Positions 1 to 9,200 of a stretch of DNA of 25,573 nucleotides are shown piece by piece. The DNA is taken from assembly GCA_966128725.1 (NCBI GenBank), contig CBHYLN010000077.1:1-25573 (forward strand), given 5' to 3'. A model generated the notes under the pieces. That model did not search any database. It was not told the origin of the DNA and was given only the letters and a program-made list of their open reading frames with translations. This stretch comes from JAFDZV01 sp966128725. Its GTDB lineage: Bacteria; Bacteroidota; Ignavibacteria; OLB7. The translations under genes and the position numbers were made by a program. Position 1 is the first letter of the stretch; the number at the start of each line of letters is the position of its first letter.

Positions 1-1850
1 GTCGAGCGGCAAGGAGGCGGGCCGCTGGATGGAGGCCCGGCGGCGTCTGTGCGATCGCCGGAAAAGCCGGCGGCCGAGCCTATCGATACGGTAAATGCCG
101 GGTTCCCCCACAGCAACGACATATCAACAACACGAAATTCCCCCCGGTCGGCCATCGGATTTGCCCGGAACGGTTCGTGCAGGAATATGGAACGGCTTGT
201 TGTGTTTGCAAGCGGTGACTGGCGGGCCTCGCCAACGGCAGCCTGAAACGTGAGTCGATCAACCTTCGTTACGGCAGTTGCGCTCCAACCATCGGCACGC
301 ATGTAGTCCATGTAATCGCGATGCACCAGGGCGGCCAGCACCGAATTGATGATTGTGGGATAACCACGATCGGCCGAGGCGACGGCTGCTTCGCTGAACA
401 CCCGACCGCTTACCGAAAGTGCGATCGGGTCATCCGGCAGGTTCAGGATGTTGACGCTGAGCTCGGCGGAGCCCACCGGGCGGCGCATCCCGAAGCTGTA
501 CGCGCCCATCGTGGAAATCCCGACAGCGCCTAGGCGCAGGCCCAGATTAAGGCCGGCCGTGATGGACTCCACACGGTTGAACACAATATGCGGCGATATG
601 GAGATCGGGATACCGTAGTCGCCATTGGAGTTGCCGGTTGTGTCGGCAATGGCAACCAGGCTGTCAACCGTGCGGTACGTTGTCTTTTCCTCGGCCGAAA
701 GCTCGCTGAGCGAATTTCCCTCCCAGAACTCCGGTCGCGAGGAGTCGGCGTTGGGCGCGGCTGTCACCGGCGCCTCGGTGTTGTATACCGAGTCCGGTAT
801 CGGCGCATTTACCTGCAGCTCCGTGAAGAAGCTGGTGGCGGTAAGCCCGGCATCGATGTCGGCGAAACCGCGGAGAAGTTCCACGCGCGCGCGACCGGTA
901 ACCTCCAGGAACGTCGGCTCCCAGATATCGTTCTCCAGCCTGTCGAACTTCTGGCGCAGTCGGAGATCGCGCACGAAGGAGATCGCCGTTGTTGCGGACG
1001 GGCGAAGGTCCACATCGATCAACGTGTAGTTGGCTGCTACGATCTTGATCGTGCCCTCGAACGTTGGCAGCAGCTTTGTTGCGGCGTGCACGCCGATCAC
1101 GTACACGATCTGTCCGTTGAGCATGCTGCGCTCCTTCAGTTCGAACCTGTACCTCGAGAGCGTGCTGGCATTCAGGGGCGATGGGATCGTGGCGTTGAGC
1201 ACCTGCAGGTCATCGTCGTAGAAACTGATGAACGTGGCCATTGCCATGAGATTGCTTTCGGCGGGAATGTTCGCGGTCTGCCGCCGCTGAATCACAACCA
1301 TCCGTGTGCCGCGTTCGGAAAAGTACATGCGGGAGAATGTCTCCAAAATGCCCTGCCGATCCTTGTCGGCGAGTTTGCCGAAGGTATTGCCCTGAACGTC
1401 GAACGACATCTTGCTGTACAGCAGCCCCTGAACGGTTTTTGCGCGTTGCCGGTTTTCGTTCTTGCGCTGGATTGCCCGTTGGATGATCTGGTCGGCGCTG
1501 AGTTCGGCGGTGACCTCCACAACCTGACCGCGTATGGATGCTGGGCGCAATGCCACGGCAAGGCGAACAGGGTCGCCAGCAAGGGTCACGCTGATGCTGG
1601 TGTCGTGGTAGCCGATCGAGGAGATGGTGATGCGATATGTTCCGGCGGTAAGCGGCAGCCGGAACCGCCCGGCCGACGAGGCATACGTCCGCTTGCCGAT
1701 GTCAACCACGCGCACGGTTGCGCCGCCAATGGCCGAGCCGGATTCGGCGTCGGTCACGGTGCCTTCCACCACAGTTGTGGTTTGGGCATAACACGTTGTA
1801 CAGGCCAGCACGAACAGCGCAAGAAGGAGACAATGGCGCATAGGTCGCAT
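1..1850 (-). CDS. Exported carboxypeptidase-regulatory-like / DUF5686-type envelope protein (C-terminus beyond window)
   Basis: The frame is open from an ATG at 1850 to the left edge, giving 616 codons without a stop, so the C-terminus is missing. The protein begins with a signal peptide (MRPMRHCLLLLALFVLACTT, probable cleavage after CYA at about residue 24; a second ATG at 1841 could also serve). Residues about 27-110 form a beta-sandwich of the CarboxypepD_reg-like type (VVEGTVTDAESGSAIGGATV, AGTYRITISSIGY). A conserved-looking helix follows (ELSADQIIQRAIQRKNEN), then a long beta-rich region. This order is that of Bacteroidota outer-membrane-associated DUF5686 proteins, which are usually around 800 residues, so roughly a quarter may be missing. 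The molecular function of the family is not known; a role in the outer membrane is inferred from the architecture. It lies 211 bases downstream of the E1 gene on the same strand. The family call comes from reading motifs, not from a profile search. Confidence 0.8.
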   Translation of the reverse strand, partial: MRPMRHCLLLALFVLACTTCYAQTTTVVEGTVTDAESGSAIGGATVRVVDIGKRTYASSAGRFRLPLTAGTYRITISSIGYHDTSISVTLAGDPVRLAVALRPASIRGQVVEVTAELSADQIIQRAIQRKNENRQRAKTVQGLLYSKMSFDVQGNTFGKLADKDRQGILETFSRMYFSERGTRMVVIQRRQTANIPAESNLMAMATFISFYDDDLQVLNATIPSPLNASTLSRYRFELKERSMLNGQIVYVIGVHAATKLLPTFEGTIKIVAANYTLIDVDLRPSATTAISFVRDLRLRQKFDRLENDIWEPTFLEVTGRARVELLRGFADIDAGLTATSFFTELQVNAPIPDSVYNTEAPVTAAPNADSSRPEFWEGNSLSELSAEEKTTYRTVDSLVAIADTTGNSNGDYGIPISISPHIVFNRVESITAGLNLGLRLGAVGISTMGAYSFGMRRPVGSAELSVNILNLPDDPIALSVSGRVFSEAAVASADRGYPTIINSVLAALVHRDYMDYMRADGWSATAVTKVDRLTFQAAVGEARQSPLANTTSRSIFLHEPFRANPMADRGEFRVVDMSLLWGNPAFTVSIGSAAGFSGDRTDAAGPPSSGPPPCRS

Positions 1851-2001
1851 GATTGGTTGAGTGAGAGTTCCCGGGCATTGTCGGCAGCGTGGCTCGATTG
1901 CCTCGGTAGTACTGCACGACGCATACATGTGAAACACGACGCGTCCCGTCAGATTTGCAACAGCCGGCGCGCGCGGTCAGCATGGCTGGGGGGATAACGC
2001 G

Positions 2002-2036
2002 GAACGGGCCGGCACGAAGACCGCGCCAACCCGTTC
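2002..2036 (-). terminator. Possible hairpin terminator downstream of the E1 gene
   Basis: GAACGGG (2002-2008) pairs with CCCGTTC (2030-2036), with an inner GGC/GCC pair separated by a CC/AA internal loop. It lies 26 bases after the E1 stop codon. No U-run follows on the minus strand (a T-rich stretch follows only on the plus strand), so the terminator role is weakly supported. Confidence 0.3.
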
Positions 2037-2061
2037 GTTTCTTCCGCGCGTTTCTCCGCGC

Positions 2062-4230
2062 TCAGAACGCCATCACCTTGGCGATGCGTTGGCGGATAGT
2101 GGCCGGGGTAGGAACCACTGCTTCCATCAGACCCGGGTTGTACGGAATGGGGCAATCGGCGGTTGCCATACGTTCCACCGGAGCGTCCAGCCAGGTGAAG
2201 GCGTCCTGTGCAATGGTCGCGGCAATTTCGGCGCCAACGCCGCATGTCCAGTTGTCCTCGTGAACAACGATGCAGCGATTGGTTTTGCGAACCGAACGCA
2301 GCACGGCCTCGCGGTCCCACGGGATCACGGTGCGAAGGTCGATAACCTCGACATCCGCCTCGGAGCCCTCGGCCGCCTCCAGTGCGCGATGCACCATTTC
2401 GCCCCAGGCAACGATGGTGACATCGGTTCCTTCGCGAACAACGTTTGCAACGCCGAACGGGAGCATGAAGTCGTCGCCCGGGTACGGCCGGCGCCCCTCG
2501 CGTGTATCCAGCAGGGCGCGGTGCTCAAAGAAGAATGTAGGATCGTTGCCGCGCAGGGCGGTGCGCAGCAGGCCAACGGCATCGGCGGCGTTTGAAGGGT
2601 ATGCGATGCGCCAGCCGATCAGGTGGGCATAAATCGCCTCTCCCGAAACCGAATGCCATGGGTCGCCGGTCTTCTTGCCGAAGCCAACCGGAATGCGTAC
2701 CACCATCGGCGCGGCAAACGTTCCGGCGGTGCGCCAACGCATGGTGCCGCAATCGTTGATCTGTTCGTGCGCGGGATCGGCATACTTGCGGAACTGTATT
2801 TCCGGCACGGGCATCAGGCCTGCTATTGCCAGACCCACCGCACGGCCGATGATGCCCTCTTCGTTCAGCGATGTGTCGAATACCCGTTCCGACCCGAATC
2901 GGCTTTGCATGTCGATGGTTGCACCGTGCACGCCCCCCTTCAAGCCAACATCCTCACCAAACACAAGCAGGCGATCGTTGGATTCCATTTCGCGGGTCAG
3001 TGTCTGGCGGACGGCGTCCACCAGATTCATGCGCGCGCCGGAAGCCAGGGCATCGTGCGAGCCACGCAAGCGGGCTGCATGGGCCTCCTCGCCAATCTCC
3101 GGGATCACACCGCCCACACGCTGCGGTGCGCCGGCCTCGTAATACACGTTGTCCAGCACATGCGCGGTTGCTGGTTCGTCGGCTGCGATCGATCGCTCGG
3201 CGGCCTCGGCAACCTCGGCGTTGGCGGCATCCTCCATCGCGGCCCACTCCTGTTCCGATACGATGCCGGTCTCGATCATGAACGCGCGCAGCTTCGGCAA
3301 TGGGTCGTCCGCGCGTTCGCGTTCGAGCAGGTCGGCAGGTTTGTAGGCCTGCGTATCCACGAACGAGTGGCCGCTCAGGCGCGGGACAGCCAGGTGCAGC
3401 AGCACAGGACCCATTCCGGCGCGTGCATGCGTCACGGCGTCAAGGATATATCCGCTTGTGGCCACGGGGTCGGTTCCGGAGCCGCTTATCACGCGCAGGT
3501 TTTTGAAGGCGCCAAGATTCTCGGCGATGTTCGCGCCGGGTGTCTGCACGGTGCCGGGTACGGAGATGCCGTAGCCGTTATCCTCGATAAAGAAGATGTA
3601 TGGCAGGTTGCAGGTGGTTGCGATGTTCAAGGCGGCCCAGAAGCCATTGGTGGCGCACGATCCGTCGCCGCCAAGAGCCACGGCAATTGCGCCGTTCCAT
3701 TCGCTTTCGTGCAATACGTCGGCGCGATATCGGATCGCCTGTGCCCAGCCGATTGCGGGCGTGTACTGTGCGCCAACGTCGCCGCTGGTAGGCAGGATGG
3801 TGGCGCCGCCGCGCGATGGGAGGTTGTGTACAACGCCGATGTCGCGTCCCTCGGAAACCCCGCCGGCCCGTCCCATCGTGCTGCGCAATGCTTCCTCCGG
3901 TGTCAGGCCTGCGGTAAGCACCAGTGGGCGCGAGCGGTAGTATACCGTTGCGGCATCGTGTGGGTTGTCGAGCCGCAGTCCCAGAAGAATCTGTGCCAGA
4001 TCGTGCCCACGCGAGGAGAATTGGTACGTGACCATTCCGCCCGGCACAAGCCGCTCCTCCTCCATGCGATCAAGTGCGCGCGAGGTCAGCATCAGCCGGG
4101 CAACGCGCTGCCAGTCCACCGTCGGGGTGACGGACGATTGTGGGTCGGTAAGGGGGGATGCCTGCGTGGGCTGGGTTCCGGCTGTGTTGCCGGGGGTTCG
4201 TGTTGGGGCCGAGCTTCTGTTCTTCGCCAT
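2062..4230 (-). CDS. 2-oxoacid dehydrogenase E1, fused alpha and beta subunits (branched-chain type likely)
   Basis: This 722-residue protein is a thiamine-diphosphate-dependent E1 component that decarboxylates a 2-oxoacid and passes the acyl group to a lipoylated E2. Alpha and beta subunits are joined in one chain. Residues about 40-380 are E1-alpha, with the ThDP motif GGDGSCATNGFWAALN starting at 187 and closing with EDN at 216-218, and the loop RLSGHSFVD at about 284. Residues about 400-722 are E1-beta (VFGEDVG at 423, SLNEEGIIGRAVGLAIAGL, QFRKYADPAHEQI). The first 35 residues are a Pro/Thr/Ser-rich unstructured tail. The fused layout is common for 2-oxoisovalerate dehydrogenases of Bacteroidota; a branched-chain substrate is inferred, and pyruvate or an acetoin-type substrate cannot be excluded. 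No E2 or E3 gene lies next to it, so the partners must be elsewhere. A TAnnTTTG promoter lies about 46 bases upstream of the ATG. Confidence 0.93.
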   Translation of the reverse strand: MAKNRSSAPTRTPGNTAGTQPTQASPLTDPQSSVTPTVDWQRVARLMLTSRALDRMEEERLVPGGMVTYQFSSRGHDLAQILLGLRLDNPHDAATVYYRSRPLVLTAGLTPEEALRSTMGRAGGVSEGRDIGVVHNLPSRGGATILPTSGDVGAQYTPAIGWAQAIRYRADVLHESEWNGAIAVALGGDGSCATNGFWAALNIATTCNLPYIFFIEDNGYGISVPGTVQTPGANIAENLGAFKNLRVISGSGTDPVATSGYILDAVTHARAGMGPVLLHLAVPRLSGHSFVDTQAYKPADLLERERADDPLPKLRAFMIETGIVSEQEWAAMEDAANAEVAEAAERSIAADEPATAHVLDNVYYEAGAPQRVGGVIPEIGEEAHAARLRGSHDALASGARMNLVDAVRQTLTREMESNDRLLVFGEDVGLKGGVHGATIDMQSRFGSERVFDTSLNEEGIIGRAVGLAIAGLMPVPEIQFRKYADPAHEQINDCGTMRWRTAGTFAAPMVVRIPVGFGKKTGDPWHSVSGEAIYAHLIGWRIAYPSNAADAVGLLRTALRGNDPTFFFEHRALLDTREGRRPYPGDDFMLPFGVANVVREGTDVTIVAWGEMVHRALEAAEGSEADVEVIDLRTVIPWDREAVLRSVRKTNRCIVVHEDNWTCGVGAEIAATIAQDAFTWLDAPVERMATADCPIPYNPGLMEAVVPTPATIRQRIAKVMAF

Positions 4231-4276
4231 TGTGTATCGATGCAGGGAATGACCGTGACCATGAACGGATAAGCTC

Positions 4277-4304
4277 CAAAGATATGGATTTGGTTATCCC
4301 CCAA
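4277..4304 (-). promoter_or_regulatory. Bacteroidota-type promoter of the E1 gene
   Basis: Reading the minus strand, TATCTTTG (4284-4277) is a perfect TAnnTTTG -7 element. A TTG at 4304-4302 lies 17 bases upstream, slightly closer than usual for a -33 element. The predicted start site leaves a leader of roughly 40 bases before the ATG at 4230. Confidence 0.5.
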
Positions 4305-4391
4305 GTTCCTGCATCATGATAACCATGCGATGGCGGTGGCCAATGGATGCCGAAGCGATGCCTTTGGCATCCATTGTGTTCGCAGCGATGG

Positions 4392-4901
4392 TTACCTGGC
4401 AAGCCGTTGCGCCAGGCGATTGTCGATAGCCAGCGCGCCGCTGCCCTTGATGACAATTGCCGTTGCCATTGCGATTGCCAGGATGTGATACTCGAATCCC
4501 TCGCCGTGCAGTGTTCCGCCCCAGTTCATGAAGAAGCCGACATGAATGTGTTGGATTGCCACCGCCGTGGCCATCGTGCAAGCAATGGCGAACGCGCCGA
4601 GGCGTCCGGCGAAGCCAAGAATCAGGGCCAGCGCCCCGAAGAACTCCGTGATAATCGCCAGCCAGCCGAATGCCAACGGTATTCCCAGCGAAGCGAAGTA
4701 ACCAAGGGTGCCTTCCGGACCGTATCCGCCGAACCATCCCAGCAACTTCTGGGCTCCGTGGGGCAGGATAACCAACCCAAGCGCTACGCGGATGATCGTG
4801 ATGCCTACGTTTGGGCTGGTTCCGAACAGAACGTGTGCCCAGGGCTTTGCGGTATGCCCGACTGCTGGCCGGGCGTGTGAGATGTGCATATGCTGTTGCA
4901 T
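4392..4901 (-). CDS. DoxX family membrane protein
   Basis: This 169-residue protein has a His-rich N-terminus (MQQHMHISHARPAVGH) followed by four hydrophobic segments at about 32-50, 70-95, 100-118 and 140-158. The first carries the DoxX signature RVALGLVILPHGAQKLLGWF. DoxX proteins are small inner-membrane proteins, often under stress or MarR control; their activity is poorly defined, with links to quinone or thiosulfate metabolism and to oxidative stress in some members. The next gene upstream, on the same strand, encodes a MarR regulator. Two copies of the putative MarR operator lie in the 189-base gap before this start, the nearer one 18 bases from the ATG. That arrangement suggests direct repression by MarR, released by a small-molecule or redox signal. 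Confidence 0.88.
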   Translation of the reverse strand: MQQHMHISHARPAVGHTAKPWAHVLFGTSPNVGITIIRVALGLVILPHGAQKLLGWFGGYGPEGTLGYFASLGIPLAFGWLAIITEFFGALALILGFAGRLGAFAIACTMATAVAIQHIHVGFFMNWGGTLHGEGFEYHILAIAMATAIVIKGSGALAIDNRLAQRLAR

Positions 4902-4918
4902 GGTTGATGCGTTGTTTG

Positions 4919-4930
4919 TTGACTGGTTAA
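4919..4930. promoter_or_regulatory. Putative MarR operator, copy 1 (proximal to DoxX)
   Basis: TTGACTGGTTAA differs by one base from the core of the perfect palindrome in front of the MarR gene (TTGACTGGTCAA). It ends 18 bases upstream of the DoxX start codon, where bound repressor would block transcription start or elongation. Assignment rests on the repeated motif only. Confidence 0.6.
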
Positions 4931-5027
4931 GTATCTGTGCGCTCGTCTACTCGGCATTCGATGCATCCAGGGCATCGAATGCCATATCGAACGCTTACCC
5001 GCGGCTACATTGTAGTCGCATCGTTTA

Positions 5028-5039
5028 TTGATTAGTCAA
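5028..5039. promoter_or_regulatory. Putative MarR operator, copy 2 (distal to DoxX)
   Basis: TTGATTAGTCAA is an inverted repeat that differs from the MarR-side core at two central positions, keeping TTGA and TCAA intact. It lies midway between the MarR stop (5091) and the DoxX start. On the minus strand it overlaps AATATTTG (5044-5037), a one-mismatch match to the TAnnTTTG -7 element, which could be a DoxX promoter. Confidence 0.55.
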
Positions 5040-5090
5040 ATATTCGTGTATGAGAGGCCCTTCCACCTGTACAACGTGAACGAGACGGTG

Positions 5091-5570
5091 TCACGGAGTC
5101 AGATCCGCGCGGATCTTGTCCAGCATGGCAAGCAGGGCTAGCTGCTCGTCGTGTTCAAGTGATCGGATGGCATCGTTATCGGCCTGATTCATCGGGCCAT
5201 CCAGACGTGCCAGCAGTTCGGTGCCGGCTTGGGATATTGTGCAGAGCACCTGGCGGCGATCGTCCACTGCCCGCACACGCACCACCAAGCCTTTTGCTTC
5301 CATCCGGTCGAGCAGGCGGGTAACGCCGGGTGTTTGCTGCACCATTCGTTCGCCGATTTCCATTGTGGGCAGTGCGGTACCGGCTCCACGCAGGATGCGC
5401 AGCACGTTGAATTGCTGAAGCGTTATGCCAAAGGGCTCCACTATGCGGGTGAAGTGCCGATTCAGCACATCGGCTGTTCGTAGAAGCGCCACGGCAGCTT
5501 CCTGCGAACGCGAGAGGAAGGGCTGATTCTGGCGCAGGTCCGACTGAATGGATGACAATTGCTTCGTCAT
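5091..5570 (-). CDS. MarR family transcriptional regulator
   Basis: This 159-residue winged-helix regulator probably represses itself and the adjacent DoxX gene. Residues about 25-60 form the dimerisation helices. The helix-turn-helix covers about 65-100 (TMEIGERMVQQTPGVTRLLD) and the wing carries the family-typical RAVDDRRQVLCTISQAG. I chose the ATG at 5570 (MTKQLSSIQSDLRQNQ) over the ATG at 5588. The longer start would sit inside the operator/promoter, and a perfect TATGTTTG -7 element ends four bases before the ATG at 5570, so the transcript would begin at about that codon and be leaderless. No Shine-Dalgarno sequence is visible for either start. The ligand is unknown. Confidence 0.88.
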   Translation of the reverse strand: MTKQLSSIQSDLRQNQPFLSRSQEAAVALLRTADVLNRHFTRIVEPFGITLQQFNVLRILRGAGTALPTMEIGERMVQQTPGVTRLLDRMEAKGLVVRVRAVDDRRQVLCTISQAGTELLARLDGPMNQADNDAIRSLEHDEQLALLAMLDKIRADLTP

Positions 5571-5574
5571 GGGA

Positions 5575-5605
5575 CAAACATAGGGCATTTTAGTTGACTG
5601 GTCAA
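5575..5605 (-). promoter_or_regulatory. Promoter of the MarR gene, overlapping its operator
   Basis: On the minus strand a TTG (5605-5603) and TATGTTTG (5582-5575) are 20 bases apart, fitting the -33/-7 promoter of Bacteroidota exactly. The -33 element lies inside the palindrome, which gives a simple autorepression mechanism. Confidence 0.6.
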
Positions 5606-5611
5606 CTAAAA
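5588..5611. promoter_or_regulatory. Perfect palindromic operator of the MarR gene, copy 3
   Basis: TTTTAGTTGAC (5588-5598) and GTCAACTAAAA (5601-5611) are perfect 11-base inverted repeats separated by two bases. The core TTGACTGGTCAA (5594-5605) recurs, with one and two changes, in front of DoxX. The size and placement are those of a MarR dimer site. Confidence 0.75.
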
Positions 5612-5612
5612 A

Positions 5613-6223
5613 ATCTCATGGGCTTTAACCCTGTTCCGGGATCTCGGATCGCTGTTATTGCACATCAAAACTTGACTCCTGCCGAGCAGTTGAAGCGGGT
5701 ATATTCGCAGTGCTCGAATTACCGAGGTGATATATCGCAATCGCCCGGTCTCACCGAAGAGCATCGCCCTGAACATTCTCAATTGCTGTTATGGCGCGTC
5801 AGGCCCTCAACACGTGGTGGGCAAGGTTCCGCGTCTTCACAATGCCCGATGATCTGGGCATGCAGTCCCGGGAATTTTCAGAGACGATGACAGCATCCGC
5901 ACAACCAACGTTGAACCGCATTCCCGGAACTGTCCGGTGGTGGTGAGCATCCCGGAGGCCTCAGTTCGGTACAGCATTTCGATATCTGCGCACAATGTAT
6001 CTGGCAGGGCGCTTCGTGAGCGCAACGACAAGCGTTCAGTACGATAACCGGGCTGAACACTTCTCACTGCGATCGCGGGCAATGGCTGGTCCTGCTGTTC
6101 AAGCATGCGCGGGTGCTGTATCCAGTCACAGACGACGGATTCGGTTCCATTCACATTAACTCGGGGTTGCCCGGCAACAGCGGTTGCCAAAGCAACCTGT
6201 ATCAGGTCAGGAGATCCGACACC
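5613..6223. other. Gene-poor gap upstream of nrdJ
   Basis: There is no convincing gene in these 611 bases between the divergent MarR and nrdJ starts. A plus-strand frame from about 5850 to the TAA at about 6049 has plausible codon use (reading ...VVVSIPEASVRYSISISA...) but no start codon, so it may be a gene remnant or chance. TATATTCG at 5700-5707 is a one-mismatch -7 element without a well-spaced TTG. I found no B12-box-like sequence, so a cobalamin riboswitch is not supported here. Confidence 0.4.
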
Positions 6224-9200
6224 ATGAAGATTACCCGCCGATTCACACAGGCCGGCCACAACGTGTACGACATGTTCGAGTACACACATCGCTCATCAGT
6301 GCTTCGCAATCCCGATGGATCGGTGGTGTTCGAGATGCACGACATCGAGGTGCCGGTTTCGTGGTCGCAGGTTGCCACGGACATCCTTGCGCAGAAGTAT
6401 TTCCGCAAGGCCGGGGTGCCGCAGGTTGATGCCTCGGGTAACCCGGTGTTGGATGCCTCGGGCAATCAGGTGCTTGGCCCTGAACGCAGTGTGCGGCAGG
6501 TCGCCCATCGCCTGGCCGGCTGCTGGGCCGCCTGGGGGCGCGAGCATTCGTATTTCGATTCGGAGGACGATGCGGCAGCCTTCTACGACGAAAATGTGTA
6601 CATGCTTCTGAAGCAGATGGCCGCGCCGAATTCGCCGCAGTGGTTCAACACCGGCCTGGCGTATGCCTATGGCATTACCGGTCCTGCGCAGGGGCATTAC
6701 TTCGTTGATGCGGTTACCGGTAAGCTGATGCGCTCGAAGGATGCCTACACGCATCCACAGCCGCATGCATGTTTCATCCAGTCGGTAAACGACGATCTGG
6801 TGAACGAAGGCGGCATTTTCGATCTGATCACGCGCGAGGCCCGCATTTTCAAGTATGGATCGGGAACGGGCTCCAATTTCTCCGCGCTTCGCGCCGAGGG
6901 TGAGCCTCTTTCCGGCGGCGGCGTTTCCTCGGGGCTGATGTCATTCCTGAAGGTCGCCGATCGTGCCGCTGGCGCCGTGAAGTCCGGCGGAACAACTCGC
7001 CGCGCCGCCAAGATGGTGATCCTGAACGTGGATCATCCGGACATCGAAACCTTCATCAACTGGAAGGTGGCCGAGGAACACAAGGTTGCCGCGCTTGTGG
7101 CCGGCTCGAAAGTGTGCAATCTGTTCCTGAACGAGATCATGGCCGTGGCTGCGGCCGAGGGCAATGACTATTCGCAGCCGGGCTCGAACCTGCATACGAT
7201 TGTGCAGAAGGCGCTGAACCGCGGTGTGCCGATGAACTACGTGCTGCGTGCGCTGGCGCTTGTGGAGCAGGGATACAGCTCGTTCGACTTCAGCACCTAT
7301 AACACGCACTACGAGGGGGAGGCCTACATCACGGTGTCGGGCCAGAACTCGAACAATACGGTGCGCGTTACCAACGAGTTCATGGAGGCGGTTGAAGCCG
7401 ATGCGCCGTGGAGCCTGACGCGCCGTACCGATGGTAAGGCCGTTAAGACCATGCAGGCGCGGGAGTTGTGGCAGAAGATCAACACCGCCGCGTGGGGCAG
7501 CGCCGATCCTGGGTTGCAGTTCCACACAACGATCAACGAGTGGCATACGTGCCCGGCCGATGGCGAGATCAATGCCAGCAATCCGTGTTCGGAATACATG
7601 TTCCTCGACGACACGGCGTGTAATCTTGCCAGCATCAACCTGGCGCACTTCTACGATCCGGAGACGCGCAATTTCGATGCCGAAGGTTTTGTGCATGCCT
7701 GCCGGATCTGGACCGTTGTGCTGGAGATATCGGTGTTGATGGCGCAGTTCCCCTCGAAGGGGATCGCGCAGAAGAGTTACGACTTCCGCACTCTGGGCCT
7801 TGGTTACGCCAATCTTGGCACCGTGCTGATGATGGCCGGCATTCCGTATGACTCTCAGGAAGGCCGTGCCTGGGCCGGGGCGATCACCGCGGTGATGACA
7901 GGCGAAGCCTATGCAACGTCGGCCGAGATGGCCTCGCAGCTTGGAACCTTCCCTGGCTACAAGCGCAATGCAGCCAACATGCTCCGCGTGATTGCCAACC
8001 ACCGCCGCGCCGCGTACAATGTGCCAGTGGATCAATACGAGGGGCTTACGATCCCGCCGGTTGGGATCGATCACACGTTCTGCCCGGCGAATCTGGTGCA
8101 GATGGCCAAGCACACATGGGATCGCGCGCTTGAGCTTGGCACGGCCCATGGTTTCCGTAACGCCCAGGTGACGGTTCTTGCGCCCACCGGCACGATCGGG
8201 CTGGTGATGGACTGCGACACAACGGGCATCGAGCCGGACTTCGCCATCGTGAAGTTCAAGAAGCTGGCGGGCGGTGGGTACTTCAAGATCGTGAACCAGT
8301 CGGTGCCGAAGGCGCTGCACGCGCTTGGTTACTCTGACGCCGAGATCCTCGAGATCGAGCGGTATATCAAGGGGCATGGCACGCTTATCGGCGCGCCGCA
8401 TGTGAATGTGGCGTCGCTGAAGGATCGCGGTTTTACGCAGGAGAAGATCGACGCCATCGAGAAGCAGCTTGATGGTGTGTTCGATGTGAAGTTCGCGTTC
8501 AATAAGTGGACGCTGGGCGAGGAGTTCCTGCGTGGCCTTGGGTTCAGCAACGAACAGCTGAACGATCCAATGTTCGACGTGCTCGGCGCGCTCGGTTTCT
8601 CGGCCGACCAGATCGAAGCCGCCAATCAGTATATCTGCGGCATGATGACGATTGAAGGGGCGCCGGGCTTGAAGGAGGAGCACCTGGCCGTGTTCGATTG
8701 CGCCAACAAGTGCGGCAAGTACGGCCGGCGCTATATCGACTACATGGGGCACGTGCACATGATGGCCGCCGCGCAGCCGTTTATCTCTGGCGCCATTTCC
8801 AAGACGATCAACATGCCGGATCACGCCACCGTTGAGCAGGTGGCGCATGTGTACAGCGAATCGTGGAAGCTGATGCTGAAGGCGATTGCACTGTATCGTG
8901 ACGGCTCGAAGCTTTCGCAGCCGCTCAACTCCATCAGCGATAGCGATCTGGTGGAGGAGGTGCGCCTGAGTGACATGGTTGGTGATGAGAACGACTGGGA
9001 CGAGAACGTAGGCCCTGCGCAGGTACACGAGCGCATCGTGGAGAAGGTGTATCACCGCGCCGAGCGTCGGCGCCTGCCGAAGCGTCGCCATGGTTTTGTG
9101 CGCGAGGCAACCGTTGGCGGTCACAAGGTGTTCCTGCGTACCGGTGAGTACGAGGACGGCACGATCGGCGAGATATTCATCGATATGTACAAGGAAGGCG

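Noticed and set aside
588..1997. 469-codon open frame on the plus strand
   Set aside because: It is antisense to the DUF5686-type protein, whose signal peptide and regulatory-like domain are clear. The plus product is Cys/Gly/His-rich without a pattern.
2623..4272. 549-codon open frame on the plus strand
   Set aside because: It is codon-aligned antisense to the E1 dehydrogenase gene and has no recognisable domain.
5594..5890. 98-codon plus-strand frame starting inside the MarR operator
   Set aside because: Its start codon is within the palindrome and the product shows no family features; chance is likelier.
5613..6223. Cobalamin riboswitch ahead of nrdJ
   Set aside because: I searched by eye for a B12 box and the usual flanking stems and found none; a covariance-model search would settle it.
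5837..6289. 150-codon minus-strand frame between MarR and nrdJ
   Set aside because: It overlaps the nrdJ start and ribosome site and shows no domain, no signal and no start-site support.
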